Of a DNA stretch of 64,000 bases, positions 22,045 through 32,394 are shown one piece after another. Position 1 is the first letter of the stretch; the number at the start of each line of letters is the position of its first letter. The stretch is from positions 124,001 to 188,000 of the forward strand of contig CAKJVC010000086.1 in assembly GCA_918026815.1 (NCBI GenBank). The letters run 5' to 3'. The position numbers and the translations under genes are program-made. Source of the stretch: Chalara sp. BL73 (lineage: Eukaryota > Ascomycota > Leotiomycetes > Helotiales). Under the pieces are notes generated by a model that searched no databases, was not told the origin of the DNA, and worked only from the letters and a program-made list of their open reading frames with translations.

Positions 22045-22267
22045 TGTCACGGCCCTGGTCCTTTCCGCCTAGGAGCTCAGCACCGGACACCGCAAAGCTC
22101 ACCTATCCTGGCCTCCGGTCAGTTCCTGTATATAGAACACTGCTTTCCTTCCCTTCTTCTGCCTGTAGCTTGTTCTCTTAGTTATAACAATTGATAGTTG
22201 TTTACACCTCTGAGTCCTTCTGTCTAGATCCACGGATCGAGATCCCTATTCAGCTTGAGTTGTTACA
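22045..22267 (+). mobile_element. Solo LTR, 223 bp, with 5-bp target duplication
   Basis: It starts TGTCACGGCCCTGG, ends TTGAGTTGTTACA, and is flanked by GCTAA at 22040-22044 and 22268-22272. TATATAG near 22131 followed by a pyrimidine-rich stretch fits an LTR promoter. No internal retrotransposon sequence remains, so it arose by LTR-LTR recombination. Confidence 0.8.
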
Positions 22268-22590
22268 GCTAAAGCCTTCACTCAGGCCCCAAAAAATCCT
22301 CCTAAATCACTGTATGGGCTGAATCTTGGCTCTCGAATCGCTATTAAACTGCCTCAGGAGAGTAATATTGATTCCAGGTTCGTAGAGGGCACCGCATGCA
22401 GGGTGTTCAGCCGTCGTCCTCCTACCTACTACGTAGCGAAAGACGCAGTAGCCGTGACTACGTTCTTGCTTGTGTGGTTCTGGTATTCGTTGATTGATTC
22501 TAAGCTACAGCCTATTGCCAGGTGGTTATATAACTTAGTGATAGAAGACCCACAATCCCCGTGATCCGGTGGAACGCGTGAAGCTATGTA
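22268..22590 (+). other. Open segment between LTR and Tigger element, possibly hAT N-terminal region
   Basis: The frame starting GCT AAA GCC is open for about 95 codons (SLYGLNLGSRIAIKLPQESN) to a TGA near 22563. Another frame leading into the TA at 22589-22590 joins, across the Tigger insertion, to the hAT frame at 25308. This suggests the segment belongs to the hAT element, although I see no BED finger. Confidence 0.3.
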
Positions 22591-25306
22591 CAGTCAAACC
22601 TGGTTATATCGGAACCATCGGTTCCACACCAGTATTCCGGTATATAGAGGTTTCCGATGTAAAGAGGTCTTACGTAAGCAACAATACATTGATCTCTAGA
22701 AGCTATTTACAGTTGTAAATACAATTAAATTGTCTGCAGCTGAACAAATTAAAGAATTGAAGCTATCATCGGCCATCTCTAGTTCTTCGGCGTAGAAAAA
22801 TAAAATCTAAGATCAGTTTGTTTCGTGCTTTTACTTTCAAAATCACGTTTTGATACTTCTTTTTCGTACTTCCTAAACAAGCGTAACAGCTCGTTTGCAC
22901 TAAAATAGTACTCTTGTTGCTCCTCGTATCGCTGAAGCTCACGAAAGTAGTGTAGCGCTTGTTGGTTCGTAATCTCTGGCCGAGCTTCTACTTCATTTTC
23001 TGATTCTACTTCGTCAATAGTATTGTAAGCGTCGACGATTTGCTGTACTAAAAAGTCGTCAAAAAAATCGTTAACAACTTCTTCGTCAAAAAGTGATATA
23101 AAAGCTCGTAAATTTCCAACTTCTTTAATAGCTCCGCGAGCCTGCAAATGCTGTAAAGCGTTGCCCAAGCTCTTTACTTGGCTTTGTATTTCTTTCCACC
23201 GATCTTCTATATCCACAACTATTGTATCCGAGTCGACGCGAAAGAACTGGCCAAAGTCATAGTACTGTAAGCGTGCCCAACAGTTCTGTATTGTCGCTGC
23301 AGAAACGTTATTTTCCTATGCCGATATACACTATTGAATAGTTTTCAAAACGGTCATTTCAGTAAAGAAATCGCGATCTTCGTCGAAGTTTCGCACTATA
23401 AACTGAACCTATTGAAATCGAACGTATGTTTTCCAGTATTGTATAATTCCTTGATCGAAAAGTTAATGTAACGACGTTGCGTTTAAAAAAAGCTTATAAT
23501 TTAGTCGAAGTCAGTCACGTGAACATAATACTTTTCGAGCTAATAAAATCATTAGGAAAAAATCTAAAAAAGAAAGCAGTGAAAAAAGTGCGGCGGCAAT
23601 ATCTCTCGATATCAAACTTACTACATTACTTTAGTATTACGCAACAACTTTGCTTTTAACAACTCTTCAACAGCAAGCACATAAACGCTGAAATTATCTA
23701 TTAACAGCAATACAGACTTGCTTTCTATTTTTTTGTTAAAATCCAACAAGAATTCTTTGAAAATTACGCTGTTCATTTAAGCTTTTTTGTTGTGCCGCCA
23801 AACACCACTAAGAGTACGAAAGTCTTTAATTCGGTCGGCTTCAAAGCATCTTAAGGTTTCAGCTTTGCTTATAAACCAAATTGAAAGCTTTTCTGAGCTA
23901 TTAGCGTTGCAAGTCAAAAAAGCAGAGATTCTGGCTTTTTCTTGCTTTCTGCCAAAAGCTTTAAACGTTGCCAGCCCACGCTTAAAGTACGCTTTCCAGT
24001 AATATCCTGTCTTATCGGTATTAAAGACATTTTTAGCTTAATAATTCTCGCAAGCTTGCCGGATTTCTTTTATAATACGCTGAGTTTCGGCAGAGCAATC
24101 AGCAGAAGCAGCTTTACTATGTCGACTGTATGTTACGGTCCTATCAGCCTACAACTGATATAGATAGAAGATCTTGGTCCGAGGGTTGTTGGTCTGGGAA
24201 GAAGTAGGTATATCACATATAAGGATTAGATCCCGATAACAGTATGGTGTTAAGATACTATGTTGAGTTGAGCACGAAGCTCCTATCTAAGGAAAAGCTG
24301 TCTACTTATATAGATCCCTCGTGGGTTGGATCATGGGGATCATTGGATCATCGCCATGATCCAAATGAGCCATGATCCGTCACGTGATCTGTTCCCAGGG
24401 GTTCTCTGTGTAGACCAGGTCTACCGAGCCTCAGGCCCCTAAGGCACAAGCCTGTTAGCGATGCGCGTAACACTGTACTGCTTAATTTAGTGGCGTAGCT
24501 TAAAGCTTTCCAACTAGCTATTAGTCCATTTTGGGCAAGTTTTCCCTAACAAATTACTAGTAAAAAGTTGCTAATCGGTAAACTAAGTTCTTATTTTGAT
24601 ACTCAGCTAATTTGCTTTAAAATTCCGTCGCTTTTTTCCGCAGTATTTCACCTGTCAAATGACCTTTAGCACTTTCGAACTTTTGCTGCTACTCGTATAA
24701 GCAATCCTTTAATACAGGCCATTTTCCAGAACGTTTACGAGCTTTTTTTATTCTTTTTTTTATAGTCGAATCATTAAGGAACTTGTATTTGTCAGATATA
24801 TAATCTGAAGCGCTGGATAAAAGCAAATACTACCCGTACTTTTTTTGCTACTACATACCACAATCTTTAAGGGTTTTGCTGCCGTAAAGCCCGTTTCCGG
24901 AGTATTTTGAATCAAAATACTACGCACGTAAGCTGTATTTCTCTTCATTTGAAAAACTATAGCGCAGTTTTTTGCTTTTCAGTTGTGGTTCAACTAAGCG
25001 CTTTTAAGGAATAATTACACGATTTCGACGAAAAGGCATCTTAATAAAGGTTGAAAAAGAATGAAGAGAAGTCAAAACACAGTATTCGAAAGCTCCTATT
25101 TATACAAATATTTGCTAATCCCGAATTAAGTACTTGGCTCTACCGCAATTTTATATCGGAACCCACCCAAATTTTTTGTACTTCATTCCGATCCCGAAAT
25201 AAACAGGATTCCGATATTTACAGCCAAAAATTGTGCGTTCCGGGCCATCCTTCCGATATATAGAGGTTTCCGATATAAAGAGTTCCGATATAACCAGGTT
25301 TGACTG
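22591..25306 (-). mobile_element. Tigger/CENP-B-like pogo element, decayed, TA target
   Basis: Termini CAGTCAAACCTGGTTATATC (22591) and its mirror at 25306, flanked by TA on both sides, with repeated internal TCCGATATA boxes. On the minus strand translated pieces recall the family: YSFSNEEKYSLRA (HTH), FLNDSTIKKRIKKARKRSG, GHLTGEILRKKATEF, NTDKTGYYWK and LLLIDNFSVY (DDE region), and a C-terminus ending QTDLRFYF near 22790. Many TAG and TAA codons and frame changes make it dead. A 342-bp LTR (24131-24472) sits inside it. Confidence 0.75.
24131..24472 (+). mobile_element. Solo LTR, 342 bp, with 5-bp target duplication
   Basis: It starts TGTTACGGTCC, ends GCGCGTAACA, and is flanked by CTGTA at 24126-24130 and 24473-24477. 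A related LTR lies in the opposite orientation at 59867-60181. The strand given is nominal. It is inserted in the decayed Tigger element, so it is younger than that insertion. Confidence 0.8.
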
Positions 25307-25307
25307 T

Positions 25308-27062
25308 ACTTTAGATGTTCAAAGCGAAGTTCAATTAAAAAGAATCGCTCGTTGTCAGTCAAAGATTCATATTACAACTGACGCGTGGTCGTCACCCAAC
25401 GGCATACCCACTTTGGTCATCATTTGCTAGGGCATTTTCGACGGCAAATACGACCGCATTCTCCTTAGTTTGGATGAGATAATTGGTGCTCATACAGGCC
25501 AAAATCTTGCTCAACACGTTATCAATCAATTAGAGTCATGGGGAGTATTTAAAAGCCCTTATGGGCTAGGTTTTGTGGTTACTGACAACGCTTCTTCGAT
25601 GGATACTATGATGCGCGAAATGAGCGACAGTAAGAGTTTTAATAACGCTGTATCCTTTCTGCAAAATAATAGGCTTTCCTACTAACTTCCGCAGTTATTC
25701 AAGAGAAATATAGCAAAGATTGGGACCCTGATACTCATCGAATTCGCTGTCAGGGTCACGTTATCAATTTAGCTAGCAAAGCTTTCCTTCAAACCGCCTC
25801 TGGCGATTCTATCGACGAAATACTCGCTCCTGCAAAAGATGCTTGTTGGGATATCCTCAAAGAAGAGGAACTACAGGAATGGAGGAGACATGGGCCTATT
25901 GGAAAAGCTCACAATAACGCTAATTTAATAGCTCGTTCTCCTGAACGCCTTCAGCAATTTAGGGCAATATCTAGAGGGTGGGTGATTTGCCGTGATAACG
26001 TTACAAGGTAAGTATTTGCCTTACAGTTGTTTTTGTGCTGCTAGTACAAGCTTTACTAATTAGCTCTATCTTTATTTAGGTGGCACTCTCTCTTAAGAAC
26101 GATCAAATCGATTCTATCACCTTGTATTCGCGATGCTTTGCCCAAGTTCTACAAAAAGCATCCTGGCGCGATTTCTTTTCCTGATCGACTTACCAGCAAC
26201 GATTACGTTGAATTAGAGCGTATTGTAGAGTTCCTTCAGCCTCTCGAAGATGCTACTCTATTTACGGAATCACATAAGGGTACTATCGAGAGATGGCTAC
26301 CTAATTTGGAGTTCGTGATGGAGTGTTTTGAGAACGGCAAAGAACGCTATAAGGATAACGCTTTCCTTTCAGCGTCGATCAACTCTGGCTGGGAGAAGCT
26401 TAATAAGTATTACACTCTTACGGATGAATCCCCAGCCTACGTTCTTGGTGTTGTATTAGATCCTACTCAAAAGTGGGCTTATTTTGAGGAAGCTTGGGCT
26501 CACCAGCCGGAATGGTTGGTTTCTATAAAAGACAGAATAGAGGAATATTGGAGAGTGGAATACAAAGATAAAAGTAAGTATTTGATGATTTCAATATAAA
26601 ATTGCTGTTAATCAATAATCAATAGCTTCTCGCCCTAGGTCTACAGCCTCTAGCGTTCCTGACGTCGAGGAACTTTCTCAAAACGCGTTTTTAGCTCATT
26701 TACAAAAGCGCCGTCGATCACGATATCGAGCTCAGGATGACGAGCTACAGAATTACCTTTCTTTTCCTATCCACCAGGTAGCCTTTGGAGATAGCTTCGA
26801 CCTTCGATCTTGGTGGTTAGCGCACCGGAATCAATGGCCAGATCTATCACAAATGGCTCTTGATATTCTAGGAATACCTGCGATGTCGACCGACGCTGAA
26901 AGAGCGTTCTCCAGCGCAAAACTAACTATTACGGATCGACGTAATCGCCTTAATATGAGAACTGTAGCTTCTTTAGAACAGCTCAAACAGTGGATGGGTG
27001 GTGATAGCTTTAGTTATGAAGAGCTTACAGAGAATCAAGGAGTATTAGTAGAGCAAATCTAG
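25308..27062 (+). pseudogene. hAT transposase, three introns, one TAG
   Basis: Exonic segments read SKIHITTDAWSSPN (the hAT catalytic start), VVTDNASSMDTM, RIRCQGHVINLASKAFL, VTRWHSLLRTI and the C-terminal dimerisation block LGIPAMSTDAERAFSSAKLT. Three introns restore the frame: 25630-25694 (GTAAGA, TACTAAC, GCAG), 26008-26079 and 26574-26625. A single TAG at 25428-25430 interrupts the frame (ICY-region IIC*GIFDGKY), most simply a mutated CAG. The 5' part is displaced by the Tigger insertion at TA 22589/25307; joining across the TA keeps a plausible frame. hAT enzymes cut and paste DNA with 8-bp duplications; I could not find the ends. It was probably active until recently, apart from the nested insertion. 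Confidence 0.75.
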
Positions 27063-27270
27063 GTGAGTTCTCGAGATAGTTTATTACGTATTACTAATTG
27101 GGAATAGCTTCATTAAGGTCAATATCATGGTATACCATAGTATAGTATGATATAATATAAGATTGCAAATTTTGCTGTGATACGTATGCAAATTTCAAAT
27201 CTCATATTGCGTGGGGTATAGTATTCGATTTTAGGGGTCAATATATCGTGATAATACTACTGCGATCACT

Positions 27271-27399
27271 GTAGTTAATGACGACTTTTGCGCCACGACG
27301 GCCAAGCTCAATGGCAATTGCTGCACCAATACCGCGTCCTGATCCGGTGACGAGTGCCACTTTGCCATCAAGGCGGCCAGGAACATATGGAGCAGTCAT
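27271..27399 (-). pseudogene. Versicolorin reductase-like SDR, first-exon remnant
   Basis: From ATG 27399 the minus strand reads [12 protein letters not shown], then [20 protein letters not shown] and [11 protein letters not shown]. This is the N-terminus of an NADPH-dependent short-chain reductase with the glycine motif TGxxxGIG, closest by eye to fungal versicolorin/tetrahydroxynaphthalene reductases, which act on polyketide intermediates. After the Asn-Tyr the similarity stops at 27271, where A/T-rich sequence next to the hAT begins, and a stop follows at 27238. Only about 43 of roughly 265 residues remain. A TATATATA box lies about 100 bases upstream of the ATG (27510), so the promoter may be intact. 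I did not find the rest of the gene. Confidence 0.7.
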
Positions 27400-28534
27400 T
27401 TTGTTGCTTCGGGGTGTTGTTAGTACTTGGATGCAGGGTTACAATGAGATCTAGGAACCTGTAGCTTTGTTGACTCGCTTTAGGTGAAGAACATAAAGTA
27501 TATATAAGCTGTAAGTATTATGTCATAGCTAGCTATAGACGGATCCATTTAATCGGCCTACTATGCAAGGCACAATCCCCCTCCCCGTACTCCGAGCCCG
27601 AAAGAGCGAAGGAGCGAGATGAGGCTGCCGATGACCGCTCCTTTGCATATCGGAATCAAATGGTGAAACCTATGCAAATGTCTGAAAATTCAGACCTGAG
27701 TTCACGGGGTGTATTGAGCGCAGCCTTTGTACCGCAACAGAGAGGCAAATATTGAGGATGTAAAATCCTTGGAAAGAGTCCGCAGTTGCACGAACCACTT
27801 GCATTCTGAAATGAATAGAATAAACCCACTTCTTCGGTCTGTCGAGCAAACTCTGGTTGAGTTGACAAAGCCTAGTCTCTTGAATTTCACCGAGATGCTT
27901 TTGTATTTCAATTATTTATATTCTCATTAAGAAACTCAAACAATCTGCCGAGCATCTCATTCTTTGCTGGTCGAGTGCCAAGTTGTCAGCTTACAGGAAG
28001 TAAACCCTGTTAAGATTTCTAGGCTCTAGATTAAATCAATGCTTCCAAAATTAGATCTTAAACAGATACTTGTTGGTTCTCGTAAGGTTTCAAACCTCAA
28101 ACTTTCATGTCAAGAAACATTGAAGTCCTGAGTGCCTGAAATCAAAGAATAACCGTTGTCAAGGGCAATGGGGAAGACATGGCTTAGACGGTTGGTCGTA
28201 GCATTAATTAGGATGCTTACTTCACGGCATCCTGCTGAAAAGCGGTACACACCATAAATAAAAATTAAAGTTTTTAAAGTTGAAAAGAAAAGGGTAGACC
28301 AATGCTCAGAAAGACACATCTAAACATCTTCTCTAATTGTAGGTGAGCTAGTGACCTAGCTCAAACCGTCGTTATTAATTACAAGACTCACAAGTCTAAA
28401 GAAAGGCTCTAAGCGACGCACTGTCTAGCCCGTTTCGCCTGTCCATTTGAACGAACCCAGCCTGTGATTTAACCTTAAATCAACCTCGTTACGCCCGACC
28501 AAACTTTAATTGCAAAAAGTCCCATCAAACTCCA
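27400..28534. other. Intergenic: SDR promoter side and 3' flank of the AflR-like gene
   Basis: It holds the TATATATA near 27510 and otherwise no gene. Short open frames on both strands overlap each other and show no family motif. Confidence 0.5.
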
Positions 28535-29953
28535 CTACTCTCTCCTTAAGCATTCAACAATGTCCAATGAGAGCCCTCTCAGCCGTTTCCGCGTATCACT
28601 CTCCAGTTGGTCCAGCATCGCAGCTGACAATGGTAGCGCCGGCTCTATTTCCGAATTGTCATACCCTAGGCTGTTAGGCGTGTCGGCGCCACCATTGTTC
28701 TTTGCTGACTGTAGCTTCAGCTTCGTAGAGAGTAGGCTGACCAGACGCTGTACGCGGTGGAGCTCTCCGAGTACAAGCTGCGCCGCCATGCGCGTAGAAT
28801 CTTCTCCGTCGAGGGGGTAGCTGCCCACGGCGGCGGGTATCTGGAACACTTGCTCAGCATGGGAGGCGTGTCTTGCATGTGTAGATATTGGACTCTGCAG
28901 GCCACTGGCAGTCCCGTCGTCGCGATTTGATGGTTTCCTTCGTGCGGCAGCGGCGTACCAACCAAGCACCTTAAATACAATGAGGGACATGATGGCGAGG
29001 AGGTAGCTATCCTGCGAGCATGGACACTGCAGCATTAGGCTGATTGCTTCAATCGTATGCTCATTCTTCTGAATCACGGCTTGGATCGTCCGGATAGAGG
29101 TCCTCTCATCACCATTTTTCGAGTTTGAAGGATTGGGAAAGAGCTGCTTCATCAGCCCGAGCGCCCGCACCAGGCAAAAGCAGGAAGACTCTAGTGTTCG
29201 CGAGGGTTGATAACTTTGCATGTTCTCAGCGGCAGGCGATTGCCTACTATTTGGAGGTGAGCGCGGTGCTGTATTGTGGAAAGACAGAAGATCAGAAACT
29301 GCCTCGAATTTGAGGGTATCATCAAATATGGGAAATCCATCGAAGAGGCTTTCTGATCCATTGCCATGGCTATCCATTCCCGCAGAAAAGAAGTCATCCT
29401 GCCCGAGGATATCCGTATCCGAGGTATCTGGCATTGAAAAAGATATAGGTGAGGCGAAGAACTCATCCAAATCTGTGGACATTGTGACAGTGGAACTAAG
29501 GGTCTGATCTGAGGGTGAGAGACCATGATTTTGAAAGAAACTAGGGGAGGTATTTGAGAGTGTTGATCTAGGAGAGGACTGTATTCCTGGTGAAGGTAAG
29601 GGCTCTGTTCCTGACTTCGTGAACCAGCCGCCTAACGGTGGCAGAGATTGGATTACATCGTTTGTTGTTTGGGTAGCTGTGGTAGTTGCTGGAGCCGTCT
29701 TGGTGGCATCATTTATGCTTGCTCTGTTGCTGTGTTTCCGCCCGCCACGCTTTGTTGCAACGTACTCGCAGGTAATGCCGCGCTTTGCGCAACGGGAGCA
29801 AGTAGGCTTCTCCTTATAGCACTTTAACTTAGATAATGCACAGGCATGACAGCTGTCCCGAAGTTTTGGAGCTGCCGGAGCAGTAGTGTTACGCCGGCTT
29901 GTCGAGGAAGAAGTCGGTGTGGGCAGTTGTTGAGGAGAGTGTATCGTGGTCAT
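28535..29953 (-). CDS. AflR-like Zn(II)2Cys6 transcription factor
   Basis: It starts at ATG 29953 (MTTIHSPQQLPTPTSSS); the frame is open further upstream but has no ATG there. A single exon of about 472 residues. Residues 31-66 hold the binuclear zinc cluster CHACALSKLKCYKEKPTCSRC with the AflR-type continuation EYVATKRGGRKH. A Ser/Thr/Pro-rich middle follows. The C-terminal regulatory region CFCLVRALGLMKQLFPNP and MSLIVFKVLGWYAAAAR resembles the AflR domain of polyketide-cluster regulators. Such proteins bind palindromic CG-rich sites and switch on aromatic polyketide genes. The neighbour 1.1 kb downstream is the SDR remnant, the usual partner in such clusters; no PKS is in the window. The gene shows no stop or frameshift. 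Confidence 0.85.
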   Translation of the reverse strand: MTTIHSPQQLPTPTSSSTSRRNTTAPAAPKLRDSCHACALSKLKCYKEKPTCSRCAKRGITCEYVATKRGGRKHSNRASINDATKTAPATTTATQTTNDVIQSLPPLGGWFTKSGTEPLPSPGIQSSPRSTLSNTSPSFFQNHGLSPSDQTLSSTVTMSTDLDEFFASPISFSMPDTSDTDILGQDDFFSAGMDSHGNGSESLFDGFPIFDDTLKFEAVSDLLSFHNTAPRSPPNSRQSPAAENMQSYQPSRTLESSCFCLVRALGLMKQLFPNPSNSKNGDERTSIRTIQAVIQKNEHTIEAISLMLQCPCSQDSYLLAIMSLIVFKVLGWYAAAARRKPSNRDDGTASGLQSPISTHARHASHAEQVFQIPAAVGSYPLDGEDSTRMAAQLVLGELHRVQRLVSLLSTKLKLQSAKNNGGADTPNSLGYDNSEIEPALPLSAAMLDQLESDTRKRLRGLSLDIVECLRRE

Positions 29954-30769
29954 GATGAGTTGAATGTATGTTGTTGGTAGTGGCAGGGTAGAAGTGTTAG
30001 AGGACAGCACAAAGTTTCAAGATTGAAGATAAATTGGCCTTTACACGTTTTCTAGGGAGCTCTGAGGCCAATCCTGAATATAAAGAGGTTTGCTTTAAGT
30101 TTGTAAGAAACTGTGCAGGGTCCTAAATGCGGCTTAATTATTATATCTAGTCAGCTTATTTACATCGTTTCGACTTGATAAGTCTTGCGTGCTACAGGCA
30201 TCGCGAACCGGCCAATTATCGTAGACCACCCCGGGGAAATGCACCTCTTACAGCGATCACACCATCGATTAAAAATTTTCCGGGTGCGTCTAGATCGATT
30301 TGTTTTAAGGTTTATAGCCTCGAACCGCCTGCCGCGGCACAAGAGTCACCCCGAGCTAGGAGCTACATATCTGACTTGGCCCACCCGATTTGTTCGGCGC
30401 TTCTGAATAAAATTCACAGAACAAGCCCTCTAGCATAAGCATGTATATTTCAGCCAGCCCTAACAGCATTCCTCTCTCACAGCGATCACTTTATACCGCA
30501 AGAATATGTAAAGACCTCATTGGCATTTATTTCAATTGCCAGAATGCCCAGTCTTTAAATCTCTAGATGTTTTCCATCTGCGTGTCGGGACGTTGCCTCC
30601 GGTGCAGCATGCCAATGATTGCCAAGCCAAGGAGTCTACCCGGTCCCGCAAACCGTTTAATACCGACGCTATGATCGCTCTAGCAACCGTTTTGTCTTAT
30701 CCAGGCTCCTAGCTCTTATCAAAGGGCGGGATATTCCGTCCATTTAAGCTCCTGGAAACAAGGCATATA
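29954..30769. other. Upstream region of the AflR-like gene; no other gene
   Basis: It probably contains the regulator's promoter. Overlapping short frames at 30160-30440 on both strands lack motifs. The right end is the TA flank of a MITE. Confidence 0.45.
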
Positions 30770-31030
30770 CTTCGTACATGCCGCAATATTCCAGCTTTTT
30801 CCGTCGGTGCACGCTTAGGCTTGGCACTGGTACTTTTAAGAATTTGTTAGTATTTTGCATAGATTTTTGTCATTATAAACATTGAAATACGCCCAGTACT
30901 ATTTTATTTAATACAGATGATTATTAAAGCATCAGTACCTTATATATTCTCTAGTTTGTTGAGGGCTTGCAAAGAATTTTCGGGGTGACGCACGGACGTA
31001 AAAGGCTGAAATATTACAACATGTACGAAG
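30770..31030 (+). repeat. 261-bp MITE, left copy of an inverted pair
   Basis: The ends CTTCGTACATG...CATGTACGAAG are flanked by TA (30768-30769, 31031-31032). The first and last about 45 bases are imperfect inverted repeats of each other (GCAATATTCCAGC against GCTGAAATATTAC). The size, TA duplication and lack of coding capacity fit a Tc1/mariner MITE. By eye it is identical to the reverse complement of 31573-31833. Confidence 0.8.
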
Positions 31031-31572
31031 TACGCTGGAAGAGATGTTAGTCGCCCGTCCTGCAACATGATTCTCGCTTGTCTGCACTCGACTACCGGGC
31101 CAGAAGAAAATATCGTTGCATGCTTATCTGTAAACAACGCTAAGTCCGTCACTGCGCAGTAAGCATAGGTTGGCTCGTAAGCTAGTCAACTTGACACGGC
31201 GCATGCCTATTTCACTTGTAGATAGCGCTGCCCTGCCACGTAATGAGAACGAATTTTCGTATACTGCGTTAGGAGAACATGTAGTAGCTCATATTCAGTT
31301 TAGTCTTACGTGCATACTGCCTACGTACCTTTATGCCCATAAAGCGTACTCATTCCGACGATAATCTCGTACTGGAGCCCCACTAAAATCCTGATCATTG
31401 GTAGGTTTGCTAATAATCAATGTTCTGGAAAGGTCCACAAAGAATAGCAGCAGGCATATACTAGGGAGTCAATCTCCAAATTGGTGGCGGGGAAAAAGGC
31501 AGGATTCTAGAGAAAAGGAGTCGGTGGGGCAGCAGTACCACGCTACACTGTTCTTTTGGAGGATGAGTGTTA
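31031..31572. other. Spacer between the inverted MITE copies
   Basis: 540 bases without a recognisable gene or repeat. It would form the loop of the 261-bp inverted repeat. Confidence 0.5.
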
Positions 31573-31833
31573 CTTCGTACATGTTGTAATATTTCAGCCT
31601 TTTACGTCCGTGCGTCACCCCGAAAATTCTTTGCAAGCCCTCAACAAACTAGAGAATATATAAGGTACTGATGCTTTAATAATCATCTGTATTAAATAAA
31701 ATAGTACTGGGCGTATTTCAATGTTTATAATGACAAAAATCTATGCAAAATACTAACAAATTCTTAAAAGTACCAGTGCCAAGCCTAAGCGTGCACCGAC
31801 GGAAAAAGCTGGAATATTGCGGCATGTACGAAG
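31573..31833 (-). repeat. 261-bp MITE, right copy of an inverted pair
   Basis: Same element as 30770-31030 on the opposite strand, flanked by TA at 31571-31572 and 31834-31835. I read no difference between the copies, so either both are very recent or conversion keeps them alike. Confidence 0.8.
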
Positions 31834-31835
31834 TA

Positions 31836-32394
31836 CTACAGAAAGCTTCTGTTCTCAACACCGAATGGCCAAGTTTAACGCAACCAGCATTTTTATTGGT
31901 GGATGCAGCTGGCTCAAGCTTGGAGCCATGGCCCCGGCCGAACTATCTCCCATCCCAAGATGGAGCTGATCCTCATCGCCCTCCTGGGAAACAGGATTCT
32001 CCTCTTTTAGGAAATGATGGCGCGCATGCTAAGCATTCTTCTTTCTTCAACCTTCCAGTCTAGGGGAGAGCTGGTGTTACATTGCATTAAGATTGTTCCC
32101 GCCCTGCCGCCCTAAGTCTCAACATCAGGGTCTCCTCTTTACGTAGTCTGTGCGAGTGGCTTGGCAACTTGGCACCTAAGGAACATCTTGTTCCATCAAA
32201 AAATAGAAGCCACCAGTACTCGAATTCCACATGCACCACCCACCCACCACGCCATCTACCTTATGCGAATCACCAATAATCACTCAGCCATATACGGTGC
32301 AAGCCACTATACGCCAATATTCAGTAAAAAGAGGCATTTATACCCTGCGATGACGCGAACGATCTCGGCACATTATTGCCTAGTGGCCCATGTA
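31836..32394. other. No recognisable gene
   Basis: Single-copy-looking sequence with short frames only. It ends at the TA target of the Tc1/mariner element. Confidence 0.45.

Noticed and set aside
25630..25694. Frameshift in the hAT transposase
   Set aside because: A canonical intron (GTAAGA, TACTAAC, GCAG) restores the frame exactly into RIRCQGHVINL.
28560..29819. Several plus-strand frames opposite the AflR-like gene
   Set aside because: They are antisense shadows of a well-supported coding region.
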